From contig JAITKA010000012.1 of the NCBI GenBank assembly GCA_031278635.1, positions 1 through 44,115 on the forward strand: a DNA stretch of 44,115 nt, read 5' to 3'. Of the stretch, positions 26,079 through 33,518 are shown piece after piece (position 1 is the first letter of the stretch; each line of letters opens with the position of its first letter). The position numbers were made by a program, and so were the translations under genes. Below the pieces are notes generated by a model. That model made no database searches and was not told the origin of the DNA. It worked only from the letters and a program-made list of their open reading frames with translations. The DNA comes from Deltaproteobacteria bacterium. GTDB lineage: Bacteria > Desulfobacterota > Desulfarculia > Adiutricales > Adiutricaceae.

Positions 26079-26093
26079 AAATTAAGCTTTTTC

Positions 26094-27086
26094 TTACGAA
26101 ATTGCGGTGATAGGTACGTCAGGGAAACCCTCCGTGGGTACCGGCGTACCTTCTACCACCAAATCAATGTATTCACGGACCAGTTGCAAGGACGTCGGAT
26201 GGGCCAAAACCAAGAGACTGGTCCCGGCCGATAGCAAGGCTACCGCCTCCGTCACTTCCATGAGGACGCCGCGGAAAACGCGATCGCCCAAGGTCGGGTA
26301 TTCGGTTGTCGGTTGGTGGGTCTCCTTGGTTTTCCAAATCTCTTCCCCAAGGATATTAATGATGGGCTGCTGGAGCTTATCGTCTGATTGAATCAGAGCG
26401 GCCATGTTGATTCGCTCCATGACGGAGTAGCAGTACTCCATCCCATAGCCCAAACCACCGGTGTTCGGGTCGATAATGATTTTGTCCGGGGTCAGGCCCA
26501 GATCCATCAAAAGAATGTTTAGCTGTTTGGCTAAGTTAACGTCTATGGGCGTACGGGCTATGACGCTGTGGCCGTAAGCCAAGGCCTGCGCCCCTATCGC
26601 TTTATAGTTTTTGTCGGTAACCGGTCCTAAGATCAGGTTCTTTCCGGCGAAGGCCTCGGCCACCGCCGACAAGGTGTCCTTGTCTTTGTCGGGGTTATCG
26701 ACGCCGAAGACGATAACCGGTACGTTCACGGCGTCCAGGACCTTCCTGACGTTGGCCACCGCCTCCTCTGGGCCGGTGTTCAGGTCATTGGGGTCCGAGC
26801 CCTTCAGATGGAAAGAAACGATATCGGCGCCATACTCCACGGCCTTTTTAGCCCAGGCGCCCGGATCGTTCAAGACCCCGGCGAAGGCTTCGGCCAGCGG
26901 ACCTTCATAGGTTTCCCCAGGGTCGGTATCGTAGACCTGGAGGGCCAGTTTGGCTTTGTTAGGCAATTTACCTTCAAAGTCATGAAAATTATAAGCTTCT
27001 TGGCCACCTATGAGAATTTTTTCCGTTCCAAGCGGGGTTTGATTAATCTTACCCGAATACTTGACGGTTTTAAGCTGAAAGGACAA
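26094..27086 (-). CDS. acsD: Corrinoid Fe-S protein small subunit (short form)
   Basis: A 330-residue AcsD/CdhD protein, a TIM barrel that pairs with AcsC to form the corrinoid iron-sulfur protein. Length equals the family norm (about 320), and it has no low-complexity tail, unlike acsD2. The start is TTG at 27086, six bases after GGAGG; the protein then begins with the same FQ.KTVKY.GKIN block as its paralogue. It is the first gene of the acs operon, preceded by about 1.1 kb of non-coding DNA carrying the four-copy structured array and the shared 21-bp box. Confidence 0.94.
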   Translation of the reverse strand: MSFQLKTVKYSGKINQTPLGTEKILIGGQEAYNFHDFEGKLPNKAKLALQVYDTDPGETYEGPLAEAFAGVLNDPGAWAKKAVEYGADIVSFHLKGSDPNDLNTGPEEAVANVRKVLDAVNVPVIVFGVDNPDKDKDTLSAVAEAFAGKNLILGPVTDKNYKAIGAQALAYGHSVIARTPIDVNLAKQLNILLMDLGLTPDKIIIDPNTGGLGYGMEYCYSVMERINMAALIQSDDKLQQPIINILGEEIWKTKETHQPTTEYPTLGDRVFRGVLMEVTEAVALLSAGTSLLVLAHPTSLQLVREYIDLVVEGTPVPTEGFPDVPITAIS

Positions 27087-27226
27087 AATCTACCTCCTGG
27101 CTAAGTCGGCCGCCCGAGTGGGACTGGCCTTGACACGTTCGCGATCCGATCGGCTCAGGCCTGACCCTGGGGGAGCGTTTCCGCTTGGCCCGATCGCATG
27201 CGGGGACGTCAACCGTCACTTCGCAA

Positions 27227-27625
27227 CGATTCCCCATAATTCACCAGAAAGTCAGCTTAGTTAAGCTGATGGCTCGCTTTCCGGATCAAAACACGGGGAT
27301 AATCGCGCCGGGCGACGTTTAACGCTTTTCTCAACGATTACCCTTAATAACGTGGAAAGTCAGCTTTTTAGGGCCGATGGCTCGCCTTCCGGGTTAAGGC
27401 TTAAGGATAATCGCAGACGTTTAACGCTTTTCTTAACCATAAGCCTTATTCGATTGGAAAGTCAGCTTTTTTAGGGCTGATGGCTCGCTTTCCGGGTCAA
27501 GGCTTAAGGTTTATCGAGTCGAGCGACGTTAAACGCATTTTCAAACAATTACCCTTAATTTACCAGAAAGTCAGCTTATTTAGGGCTGATGGCTCGCTCT
27601 CCGGGTCAAGCTATAAGGGTAATCG
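27227..27625. repeat. Four-copy structured array before the acs operon
   Basis: Units lie at about 27227-27305, 27335-27413, 27437-27516 and 27546-27625; the core repeats every 108, 102 and 109 bp. In plus-strand terms each has an outer stem, a second stem (RGAAAG with CTTTCC) and an inner stem (TCAGC with GCTGA), with the conserved one-sided stretch TGGCTCG. The outer stem changes in sequence but keeps pairing: CGATT+CCCC with GGGG+AATCG in unit 1, CCTTAA with TTAAGG in unit 2, TAAGCCTT with AAGGCTTA in unit 3, ATTACCCTTA with TAAGGGTAAT in unit 4. Linkers share GACGTTTAACGCTTTTC. Such compensation points to a structured RNA, most likely read on the minus strand as the acs leader. Confidence 0.85.
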
Positions 27626-27636
27626 TCCTTATGACA

Positions 27637-27657
27637 CCTAAATTTACCAAATTTAGG
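27637..27657. promoter_or_regulatory. 9-bp inverted repeat next to the array
   Basis: CCTAAATTT and AAATTTAGG are exact complements with three bases between, 12 bp from the end of array unit 4. It could be an operator or a short hairpin at the start of the array transcript. Confidence 0.5.
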
Positions 27658-28188
27658 CGCACAAAGATCCAGACTAAATGGAAATTGTAATTCTCCAGTT
27701 AATCAAACGATCAATCGTCAACGGCTTAGTTACACAGTGCGTCGTTTCAGGGTAACTTAGCTTTCACGACTTACCGGATTAGCGTTGGTTCTCGCCAGCC
27801 TACCGGCAATCTTCGCACTTAAGACACGATTTTAATCCGTTTTAACTTAACGTTATTACTAAATAAAACCGTTGTAGGCTTAAGATTGTCAGTTTGGCCG
27901 CTTCTCCGCTACTCTCCCTCGTGATCAGAGAGTAATGCCAGATACCGGTTGCCCGGTTTCCTTGCGTTGGCGATTGTGATTCTCAGATTAGCCAGAAATT
28001 TACCATTTGTCAAGTCATTATTTTAACTAACTCACCGCCTCCTTGGGGTCCACAGCGCCATAAAAGACTGAGAAAAAATCTGTCAATTAATCGGTTGTGC
28101 GCCAAACTGTGAAGAAATTAGGCGATTCCTATACTTGGCTTACCGTCGGGGCCCTATGGGAATGACGCCGTCGAAAAATTTTTGACTT
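27658..28188. other. Promoter-distal acs upstream region
   Basis: No gene is supported. It contains the shared box at 27806-27826 and an inverted repeat TACTCTC/GAGAGTA (27910-27934). The acs promoter is probably here, but I cannot fix it. No clear terminator of the ABC permease gene, which ends at 28189, is visible. Confidence 0.4.
27806..27826. promoter_or_regulatory. 21-bp box shared with the kinase upstream region
   Basis: CTTCGCACTTAAGACA at 27811-27826 is identical to 16601-16616. It lies about 720 bp upstream of acsD1 and beyond the four-copy array. A common regulator of the two operons is the simplest reading. Confidence 0.6.
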
Positions 28189-29160
28189 TTAGGCGGATCT
28201 CACTTCCTGGCGAACGAAAACGAGATAGGAAAGCAAAAACGTTCCCACGTAAAAGGCCAAGAGCGCTAACAAATCCGGTGAGACCAGGACTAACGACTGG
28301 TTGATCGACAGTACCCCCTGGAACCGGTTGAGCAAAAATTGGTCGAGCCGGCTCATGGTCGAGAACCGCAGCGCCTGCTTGCTGCCCCGGTGGGTGGGAT
28401 CGAGCAGGATCGTCGAGGCCTCGCTAAACAGGGCCGGGGGCGAGGCCAAAGCGATGACCCGGCTAACCCTGTCCAGGGCGGCCAATTCCCCGGCCTGGGG
28501 GTTCTGGGGGTCCTCGACCTGGACCACGGCCTCGGAGACCGCCTGGCCCAACACCGGGACGAAAAAGCTCATCAGGACCCAAAGGGCCGCCGCGGCCAGG
28601 GCCGAGGTCGCCACGGATCTAAAGACGATGGAGAGAAAAAGGGCCAAGCCCAACCAGAAACCCACGTAAATTATGGATAAAACCAAAAAGGCTAGGAGCC
28701 TCGCCACCTCCCCGGCCGTGGGCACCAAGCCGATGGCCATGAGGCCCAAACCCACCAGCATGGCCAACAGGGCCGTGAACAGTATGGCCACCGTGACCAG
28801 GCCGGCCAGGTACTTGCCCAGGATGACCTCGTCCCGGTAAATGGGCTGCGAGAGAACCTTTGACAGGGTGCCCTGGTTGCGCTCGCGGTTGATGGCGTCG
28901 AAACCCAGGACCATGCCGACCATGGGGCCAAACAGGGTCATAAAGGCCAAAAGGGACATCAATGCCCCCGGGGCGGTAAAAAGCATCAGGAACGAGCGGC
29001 CCTCCAAATAGGCCCCCCCGCCCTCGCTCAATAGGTTTCTCACCCCCTGCCCGGCCAAATGTATGCCCAGCAAGGCCACCATGAAAACCACGGCCAAAAG
29101 GATCATGAACCTGACGGAGCCGAAATGGTCCGCCAGTTCCTTCATCATGATCGTTCTCAT
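28189..29160 (-). CDS. ABC-2 type transporter permease
   Basis: A 323-residue membrane protein with six likely helices: about 18-35, 60-85, 105-135, 140-165, 170-200 and a C-terminal one at 295-317. A larger non-membrane loop (205-290) precedes the last helix. NRERNQGTLSKVLSQPIYRDE is the typical coupling stretch of ABC-2 permeases of the NosY/NatB type. It begins on the ATGA overlap with the ATPase gene, so the two form one exporter. The substrate is not evident from the sequence. Confidence 0.85.
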   Translation of the reverse strand: MRTIMMKELADHFGSVRFMILLAVVFMVALLGIHLAGQGVRNLLSEGGGAYLEGRSFLMLFTAPGALMSLLAFMTLFGPMVGMVLGFDAINRERNQGTLSKVLSQPIYRDEVILGKYLAGLVTVAILFTALLAMLVGLGLMAIGLVPTAGEVARLLAFLVLSIIYVGFWLGLALFLSIVFRSVATSALAAAALWVLMSFFVPVLGQAVSEAVVQVEDPQNPQAGELAALDRVSRVIALASPPALFSEASTILLDPTHRGSKQALRFSTMSRLDQFLLNRFQGVLSINQSLVLVSPDLLALLAFYVGTFLLSYLVFVRQEVRSA

Positions 29161-29939
29161 CCCGCGTCACCCCCGGTTGCCCCGGGGTCCCCCAAGACCT
29201 CGGGGGCCTCAAGGCCCTCGGCCTTTAGGTAGTGGCGGTAAACCGTTTCCAGGTCCTCCGGCAAGCCGGGCTTGGCGGCGAGGTCAGCCAGGCTGCCCAT
29301 GGCCAAAAGGCGGCCGCGGTTGAGGATGGCCACCCTCCCGGCCACCCTTGAGACCAGGTGAAGGAGGTGTGACGAGAGCACTATGGTCAGGCCCTTTTCC
29401 CTGGGCAGGCGCTCGATTAGCTCCAGCATGGTGGCGATGCCGTCGGGGTCGAGCCCCAGCGTGGGTTCGTCCAGGAAGGCCAGCCGGGGGTTTTTTATCA
29501 GGACCTCGGCCAGGCCCAGGCGCTGGCGCATGCCCCTCGAATAGGTGCCAGCCTTTTTGTCGGCCGCGGAGGTCAGGCCCACCAGCTCCAGGCACTCGTC
29601 GATGGCCGGGTTTTTTATCCCGTTTAGGCCGGCCAGGAACCTAAGGTTTTCCCTGGCGGTCAAGTCAGCGTAAACTCCCATGTTTTCGGCCATATAGCCT
29701 ACCTTGGACTTGACCTCCAAGGGTGACTTGAGGGGGTTGACCCCCATGACGGCGCAGTGGCCCCCGCTGGGCTCGCTCAATCCTAAAAGCATTAGTAAGG
29801 TCGTGGTCTTACCGGCACCGTTGGGGCCAAGCAGGCCAAAGATCTCCCCCGGTTCTATGGCCAGGTTAAGGTTATCGACCACCGTTTCCCGGCCATAGCG
29901 CTTTGAAAGTCCAAACGTTTCAACCACATGCGTCGTCAT
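29157..29939 (-). CDS. ABC transporter ATP-binding protein
   Basis: A 260-residue ABC ATPase with Walker A GPNGAGKTT, Q-loop region YMAENMGVY, signature YSRGMRQRLGLAEVL, Walker B LAFLDEPTLGLDP and the switch His in LSSHLLH. It belongs to the CcmA/NatA/NosF-type exporters. I prefer the ATG at 29939; a longer frame from a TTG at 30002 is open but adds residues not typical of the family. The ribosome site is weak: GGAGG is 15 bases upstream. It overlaps the permease gene by four bases. Confidence 0.88.
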   Translation of the reverse strand: MTTHVVETFGLSKRYGRETVVDNLNLAIEPGEIFGLLGPNGAGKTTTLLMLLGLSEPSGGHCAVMGVNPLKSPLEVKSKVGYMAENMGVYADLTARENLRFLAGLNGIKNPAIDECLELVGLTSAADKKAGTYSRGMRQRLGLAEVLIKNPRLAFLDEPTLGLDPDGIATMLELIERLPREKGLTIVLSSHLLHLVSRVAGRVAILNRGRLLAMGSLADLAAKPGLPEDLETVYRHYLKAEGLEAPEVLGDPGATGGDAG

Positions 29940-30581
29940 TGCGTTAGCTCGCCACCTCCGAGACACCTTTTCCAGCGTCAAAAAAAAAGACCGAACCGTC
30001 AATCGCCTTATCCCAGCTAATCATCGCCAAGGTTCCTAGCCTCTGGCCTCGGCGATTCTCGAAATTGGGGCCCCTTCGATTACGTTCTAGGGCGATTTCT
30101 ATACATTATAATCATCGCCAAGGGGTTTGTCGATATTTGTCCTCACTTTTTTGACAAATCTTAAAATAGCAGTTAGTTTTTCTTTAATGCTCACAGTTTC
30201 TAATCAAAATTTTTCCAGACCCCTGTTTTAATATTCTGACAACCCGTTTCCCGAAAATATTTTTCCGATTTCTCCAACATTTTAGGTCCCCAGCGTCCCT
30301 GGCCCCGGGCCTTCGAGGCCCCCGAATGGTCGAAATCAGCCCCTTTCGAATGGCCCGTCAAGTTAACATAGTAAAATTAAAAGTAAAATTCAGTGTCGTT
30401 CTGTTAATTTTGCGCTTTTTAGCAAGGCGGTCAAGGTTATTCATTGATTACCACAGCTTATAATTCCAGAGGTACTTTTCCCCGTAAAAACGAGCAGTTA
30501 CGCAAGTCGCCCCTCAATGCGGCTAGCGGAGTTTACCAATATCCCATAATAACAGGTAATTGTCCCTTGCCTCCCCTGGCC
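29940..30581. other. Non-coding region upstream of the ABC exporter
   Basis: No gene or strong structure is supported. It is AT-rich from about 30110 and probably holds the exporter promoter. Confidence 0.4.
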
Positions 30582-30618
30582 AAAAAAAGAGACCCGAATT
30601 TGGGCGTATTCGGGTCTC
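30582..30618 (-). terminator. Intrinsic terminator, loop TTGGGCG
   Basis: GAGACCCGAAT (30589-30599) pairs with its complement at 30608-30618, followed on the minus strand by seven T residues. No protein gene lies just upstream on that strand, so it may end a small RNA. Confidence 0.75.
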
Positions 30619-30656
30619 CGGTGACTTTATAAGCAAGGAGAAACTTTTCTTTTTGG

Positions 30657-30699
30657 TTGGCGCTTCGTCGGCTATGGGCTGTAACCCCGAAGACGCCAA
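30657..30699. ncRNA. Candidate structured RNA between two terminators
   Basis: TTGGCG (30657-30662) pairs with CGCCAA (30694-30699) and CTTCG (30663-30667) with CGAAG (30688-30692), one base bulged. GGG/CCC can pair inside the 20-nt loop. A GGCCAAT/ATTGGCC inverted repeat (30740-30770) follows, and GCCAATTTATG occurs twice (about 30696 and 30741). The segment is bounded by terminators at 30582-30618 and 30784-30817 and has no convincing protein gene. Strand and function are unknown. Confidence 0.4.
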
Positions 30700-30783
30700 T
30701 TTATGTAGCAAAACCCATGCCACTCTGACACGCCGATCGGGCCAATTTATGACAAAATTTTTGATTGGCCAAAAAAAGGCAAC

Positions 30784-30817
30784 AAAAAACCGGGGCTTGG
30801 GCGAGTCCCGGTTTTTT
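30784..30817. terminator. Bidirectional terminator, loop TTGGGCG
   Basis: AAAAAACCGGGGCT (30784-30797) pairs over 14 positions with 30804-30817, with T-runs on both strands. Its loop TTGGGCG equals that of the terminator at 30582-30618, although the stems differ. Confidence 0.85.
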
Positions 30818-30846
30818 AAACTTTTTTTTGAGGAACAAGGAGAAAC

Positions 30847-30996
30847 ATGATGAGAAGAGAGTCCATCAACGAATGGGCAGTTCGTCTTTGGTTGACAGTC
30901 TACATTGCAAGCCCCGTGCCAACCTTTGTACCCTATGCCTTGGACGTGCCAATATCCCTTAAATCGTCTACGATTGATAAAATTCCTTCCTTTTAA
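30847..30996 (+). CDS. Possible 49-residue small protein
   Basis: An open frame starts MMRRESINEWAVRLWLTVYI with AAGGAG four bases upstream and contains a hydrophobic middle part. It lies 30 bp after a terminator and has no recognised relative. Codon use is not clearly like the neighbouring genes, so this may be chance; only the ribosome site supports it. Confidence 0.2.
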   Translation: MMRRESINEWAVRLWLTVYIASPVPTFVPYALDVPISLKSSTIDKIPSF

Positions 30997-31150
30997 TGCA
31001 TTAAACAAATCTTTGCGAAACAAAATATCTCAATCTAGGTCTAGTACTTTTCTAAACAACCATGCCCTCCATTCTCCACCTAAAAAGAACCCTTTGCCAT
31101 CCCAGGGCCGCCATTTTTCCCTTGACCTCCCCCAGGCCCCGGTCATTTTT

Positions 31151-31298
31151 TTGAACGCGCCCAATTCAAAAAATTTGTGAATGTTCAAATTTTTGAACCC
31201 GCCTTCGTTCAAAAATTTTGTGAACGTTCAAATTTTTTGAACAAAATGATTGAACGCCGGATTCAAATTTTCTGCCCCCGGTCACGAAATATTTGAAC
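31151..31298. promoter_or_regulatory. Cluster of TTGAAC/GTTCAA half-sites
   Basis: Two related 34-35-bp elements (31165-31198 and 31208-31242) each contain TGAAYGTTCA and a near-palindrome GTTCAAATTTTTTGAAC. Further TTGAAC or ATTCAA half-sites at 31151, 31250, 31261 and 31293 make about ten in 150 bp. It lies 130-280 bp before the oppD start and looks like a multi-site operator. Confidence 0.6.
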
Positions 31299-31430
31299 CG
31301 GGCCTCCGGACGGGCTTTTTCGCGGCCCGGGGTTATGCTAATATCGTGTGAACGCTTAACCCCTGCCTGGCTTGCCTTGGCTACCCGATGGCCAAAGGGC
31401 CCCAGTGTTACCCTAAAGGACCATTATTTC

Positions 31431-32426
31431 GTGCCCGAGAACGATCCCCTTTCCCGCCCCGCGCCCAGGGACGTCCTGGTGAAGGTCAAGAACCTCTCGG
31501 TCGGTTTCGCCCGGGGGGAGATCCTGGCCGTCAAGGGCATCGACTTCGAACTCCTCCCCGGCGAGGTGGTCGGCCTGGTCGGCGAGAGCGGCTCGGGCAA
31601 GTCAATGACCGCCCTGAGTCTCATGGGCCTCTTGCCCCACGGGGCCACCCAGGGGAGCGGCTCGATCTTTTTCAAGGGCCGGGATCTGGCCGGGCTGGGC
31701 AAAAAGGAACGCCGGGAGCTTTGCGGCGACCACATGGGCATGGTCTTCCAGGAACCCCTGACCGCCCTCAATCCCGTCCTGACCATCGGCGAGCAGGTCT
31801 CCGAGATCTTCCGCCTCCGCCGGGGTATGCGCAAGGCCCAGGCCAACAAGGCGGCCCTGGCCCTTCTCGGCCAGGTGGGCCTCCCCAACCCGGCCGAGGC
31901 GGCCAAGAGCTACCCCCACAGGTTTTCCGGGGGCATGCGCCAGAGGGTGGTCATAGCCATGGCCCTGGCCCTGGACCCGGAGCTGGTCATAGCCGACGAG
32001 CCGACGACGGCCCTGGACCCCACCATCGCCGCCCAGATCGTCTGGCTCCTTAGGGACATGGCCGAGAGGCGCCAAACCGGGGTCCTTTTCATCACCCATA
32101 ACCTTAGGATTTTGGCCGGCCTGGCCCAGAGGGTCCTGGTCATGTACGCCGGGATTTTGGTCGAGCAAACCATGGGCGACTTTTCCGACCCCCTGCATCC
32201 CTATACCATGGGCCTCCTCAAGGCCCTGCCCCCGAACCCCTCCGAGGGCCAGGCCGGCAAGCTGACCCCCATCCCGGGCCAGCCGCCATCGCCCTCCGAC
32301 CGCTTCCCGGGCTGCCCCTTCCAACCCCGCTGCCCCGAGACAATCGACCTTTGCCAAAACGCCCTGCCGCCCATGGCCCAGGTAAGCCCCGGCCGCCTCG
32401 TCCGCTGCCACAGGCGCCCCCGATGA
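31431..32426 (+). CDS. oppD: Oligopeptide/dipeptide ABC transporter ATPase (OppD/DppD-like)
   Basis: A 331-residue ABC ATPase with Walker A GESGSGKS, signature [15 protein letters not shown], Walker [13 protein letters not shown] and ITHN switch. The C-terminal peptide-transporter extension is present: [15 protein letters not shown], then [10 protein letters not shown] and later cysteines, a segment that in DppD-type proteins can hold an Fe-S cluster. I chose the GTG at 31431, ten bases after AAGGA; an upstream ATG at 31293 gives a 46-residue extension unlike the family. It overlaps oppF by four bases. No permease or binding-protein gene is adjacent. The high-GC, codon-biased sequence is like the other housekeeping genes. 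Confidence 0.9.
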   Translation: MPENDPLSRPAPRDVLVKVKNLSVGFARGEILAVKGIDFELLPGEVVGLVGESGSGKSMTALSLMGLLPHGATQGSGSIFFKGRDLAGLGKKERRELCGDHMGMVFQEPLTALNPVLTIGEQVSEIFRLRRGMRKAQANKAALALLGQVGLPNPAEAAKSYPHRFSGGMRQRVVIAMALALDPELVIADEPTTALDPTIAAQIVWLLRDMAERRQTGVLFITHNLRILAGLAQRVLVMYAGILVEQTMGDFSDPLHPYTMGLLKALPPNPSEGQAGKLTPIPGQPPSPSDRFPGCPFQPRCPETIDLCQNALPPMAQVSPGRLVRCHRRPR

Positions 32427-33442
32427 ACGCCCCCGCCCCGCCCAAGGGCCTGGCCGGCGAGGCCCCGATTCTCGCCCTCAGGTCGGTCCGCAAATATTTC
32501 ATGCCCAGCCAGGGCCTGGCCAGCGAAATCGCCTCCCTGTGGCGCAAAAAGCGGGACGTGGCCGGGAGCGTCCAGGCGGTCAAGGGCCTCGATCTCGAGG
32601 TCAAGCCCGGGGAGATCCTGGGCCTGGTCGGTGAGAGCGGCTCGGGCAAATCTACCCTGGGTCGCCTGATGTGCCGCCTCCATGAGCCGGATCAGGGCCA
32701 GGTCCTCTACGAGGGCCGGGATCTGGCCCTCTTCTCCAAGGCCGAGCTCAAGGGCTTCAGGGCCAAGGTCCAGTTCATGTTCCAGGACCCGGCCTCGTCC
32801 CTGAACCCGAGGCTCACGGCCAGGTCCGCCCTGACCGAGGGACTGACCATACACAAACTGGGCACGAGGGCCGAAAAAAACCTCAAAGTCAACCTTCTCA
32901 TGGAAGAGGTCGGCCTTAGCGCGGATCTTGCCAGCCGCTACCCCCACCAGTTCTCCGGTGGCCAGCGCCAGCGCCTCTGCCTGGCCAGGGCCCTGTCCCT
33001 GGACCCCAAGCTCCTCATCGCCGACGAGCCGGCCTCGGCCCTGGACGTATCCATCCAAGCCCAGATCATAAACCTCCTCCTGTCGCTCAAGGAAAGGCGC
33101 GGCCTGACGATGGTGCTGATAAGCCACGATCTGGCCCTGGTCTGCCTCATGGCCGACAGGCTAGCCGTCATGTACGGCGGGCTCCTCATGGAGGTCTTCC
33201 CCCGCTCGCTACTGGGTAAGGTGGACCACCACCCCTACGTCAAGGCCCTCTGGGCCTCCATCGACTCGACCTCCAAAAGCGACCTCATCCTGGAAGGCGA
33301 GCCGCCCGATCCCCAAAACCCGCCCCCCGGCTGCCCCTTCAACCCCCGCTGCCCCGAGGCCGAGGATATCTGCCGCGAGCGCGAGATCCGGATGATCCGC
33401 CTTGAGCCCGACCGCTCCTGCGCCTGCCACAGGCGCGCGTAA
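32423..33442 (+). CDS. oppF: Oligopeptide/dipeptide ABC transporter ATPase (OppF/DppF-like)
   Basis: A 339-residue ABC ATPase, partner of OppD. Visible are Walker [14 protein letters not shown], signature [15 protein letters not shown], Walker [15 protein letters not shown] and ISHDLALV. The C-terminal extension has [11 protein letters not shown] and the cysteine set [15 protein letters not shown] with a final CACH. The start is the ATG of the ATGA overlap with oppD; a frame open 24 codons upstream lies inside oppD. A strong terminator follows the stop directly. Together with oppD it could energise peptide, nickel or other solute uptake by permeases encoded elsewhere; nickel would suit the CODH/ACS enzymes but is only a guess. 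Confidence 0.9.
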   Translation: MNAPAPPKGLAGEAPILALRSVRKYFMPSQGLASEIASLWRKKRDVAGSVQAVKGLDLEVKPGEILGLVGESGSGKSTLGRLMCRLHEPDQGQVLYEGRDLALFSKAELKGFRAKVQFMFQDPASSLNPRLTARSALTEGLTIHKLGTRAEKNLKVNLLMEEVGLSADLASRYPHQFSGGQRQRLCLARALSLDPKLLIADEPASALDVSIQAQIINLLLSLKERRGLTMVLISHDLALVCLMADRLAVMYGGLLMEVFPRSLLGKVDHHPYVKALWASIDSTSKSDLILEGEPPDPQNPPPGCPFNPRCPEAEDICREREIRMIRLEPDRSCACHRRA

Positions 33443-33470
33443 AAAAACCCCCGCCGATGCGGGGGTTTTT
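33443..33470. terminator. Bidirectional terminator between oppF and the M23 gene
   Basis: AAAAACCCCCGC (33443-33454) pairs perfectly with 33459-33470 around a four-base loop. T-runs occur on both strands, serving oppF and the convergent M23 peptidase gene. Confidence 0.95.
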
Positions 33471-33518
33471 CTTGTTGGCCTTGCCCGGCGGGCGGGGCCA
33501 AAAGGTTAGGGCTTGGGG

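Noticed and set aside
27246-27625. The array before acs as a fluoride (crcB) riboswitch, because of GGGCTGATGGC on the plus strand.
   Set aside because: The upstream half of the crcB motif is missing, the orientation would not serve the minus-strand genes, and the conserved outer stem does not fit that fold.
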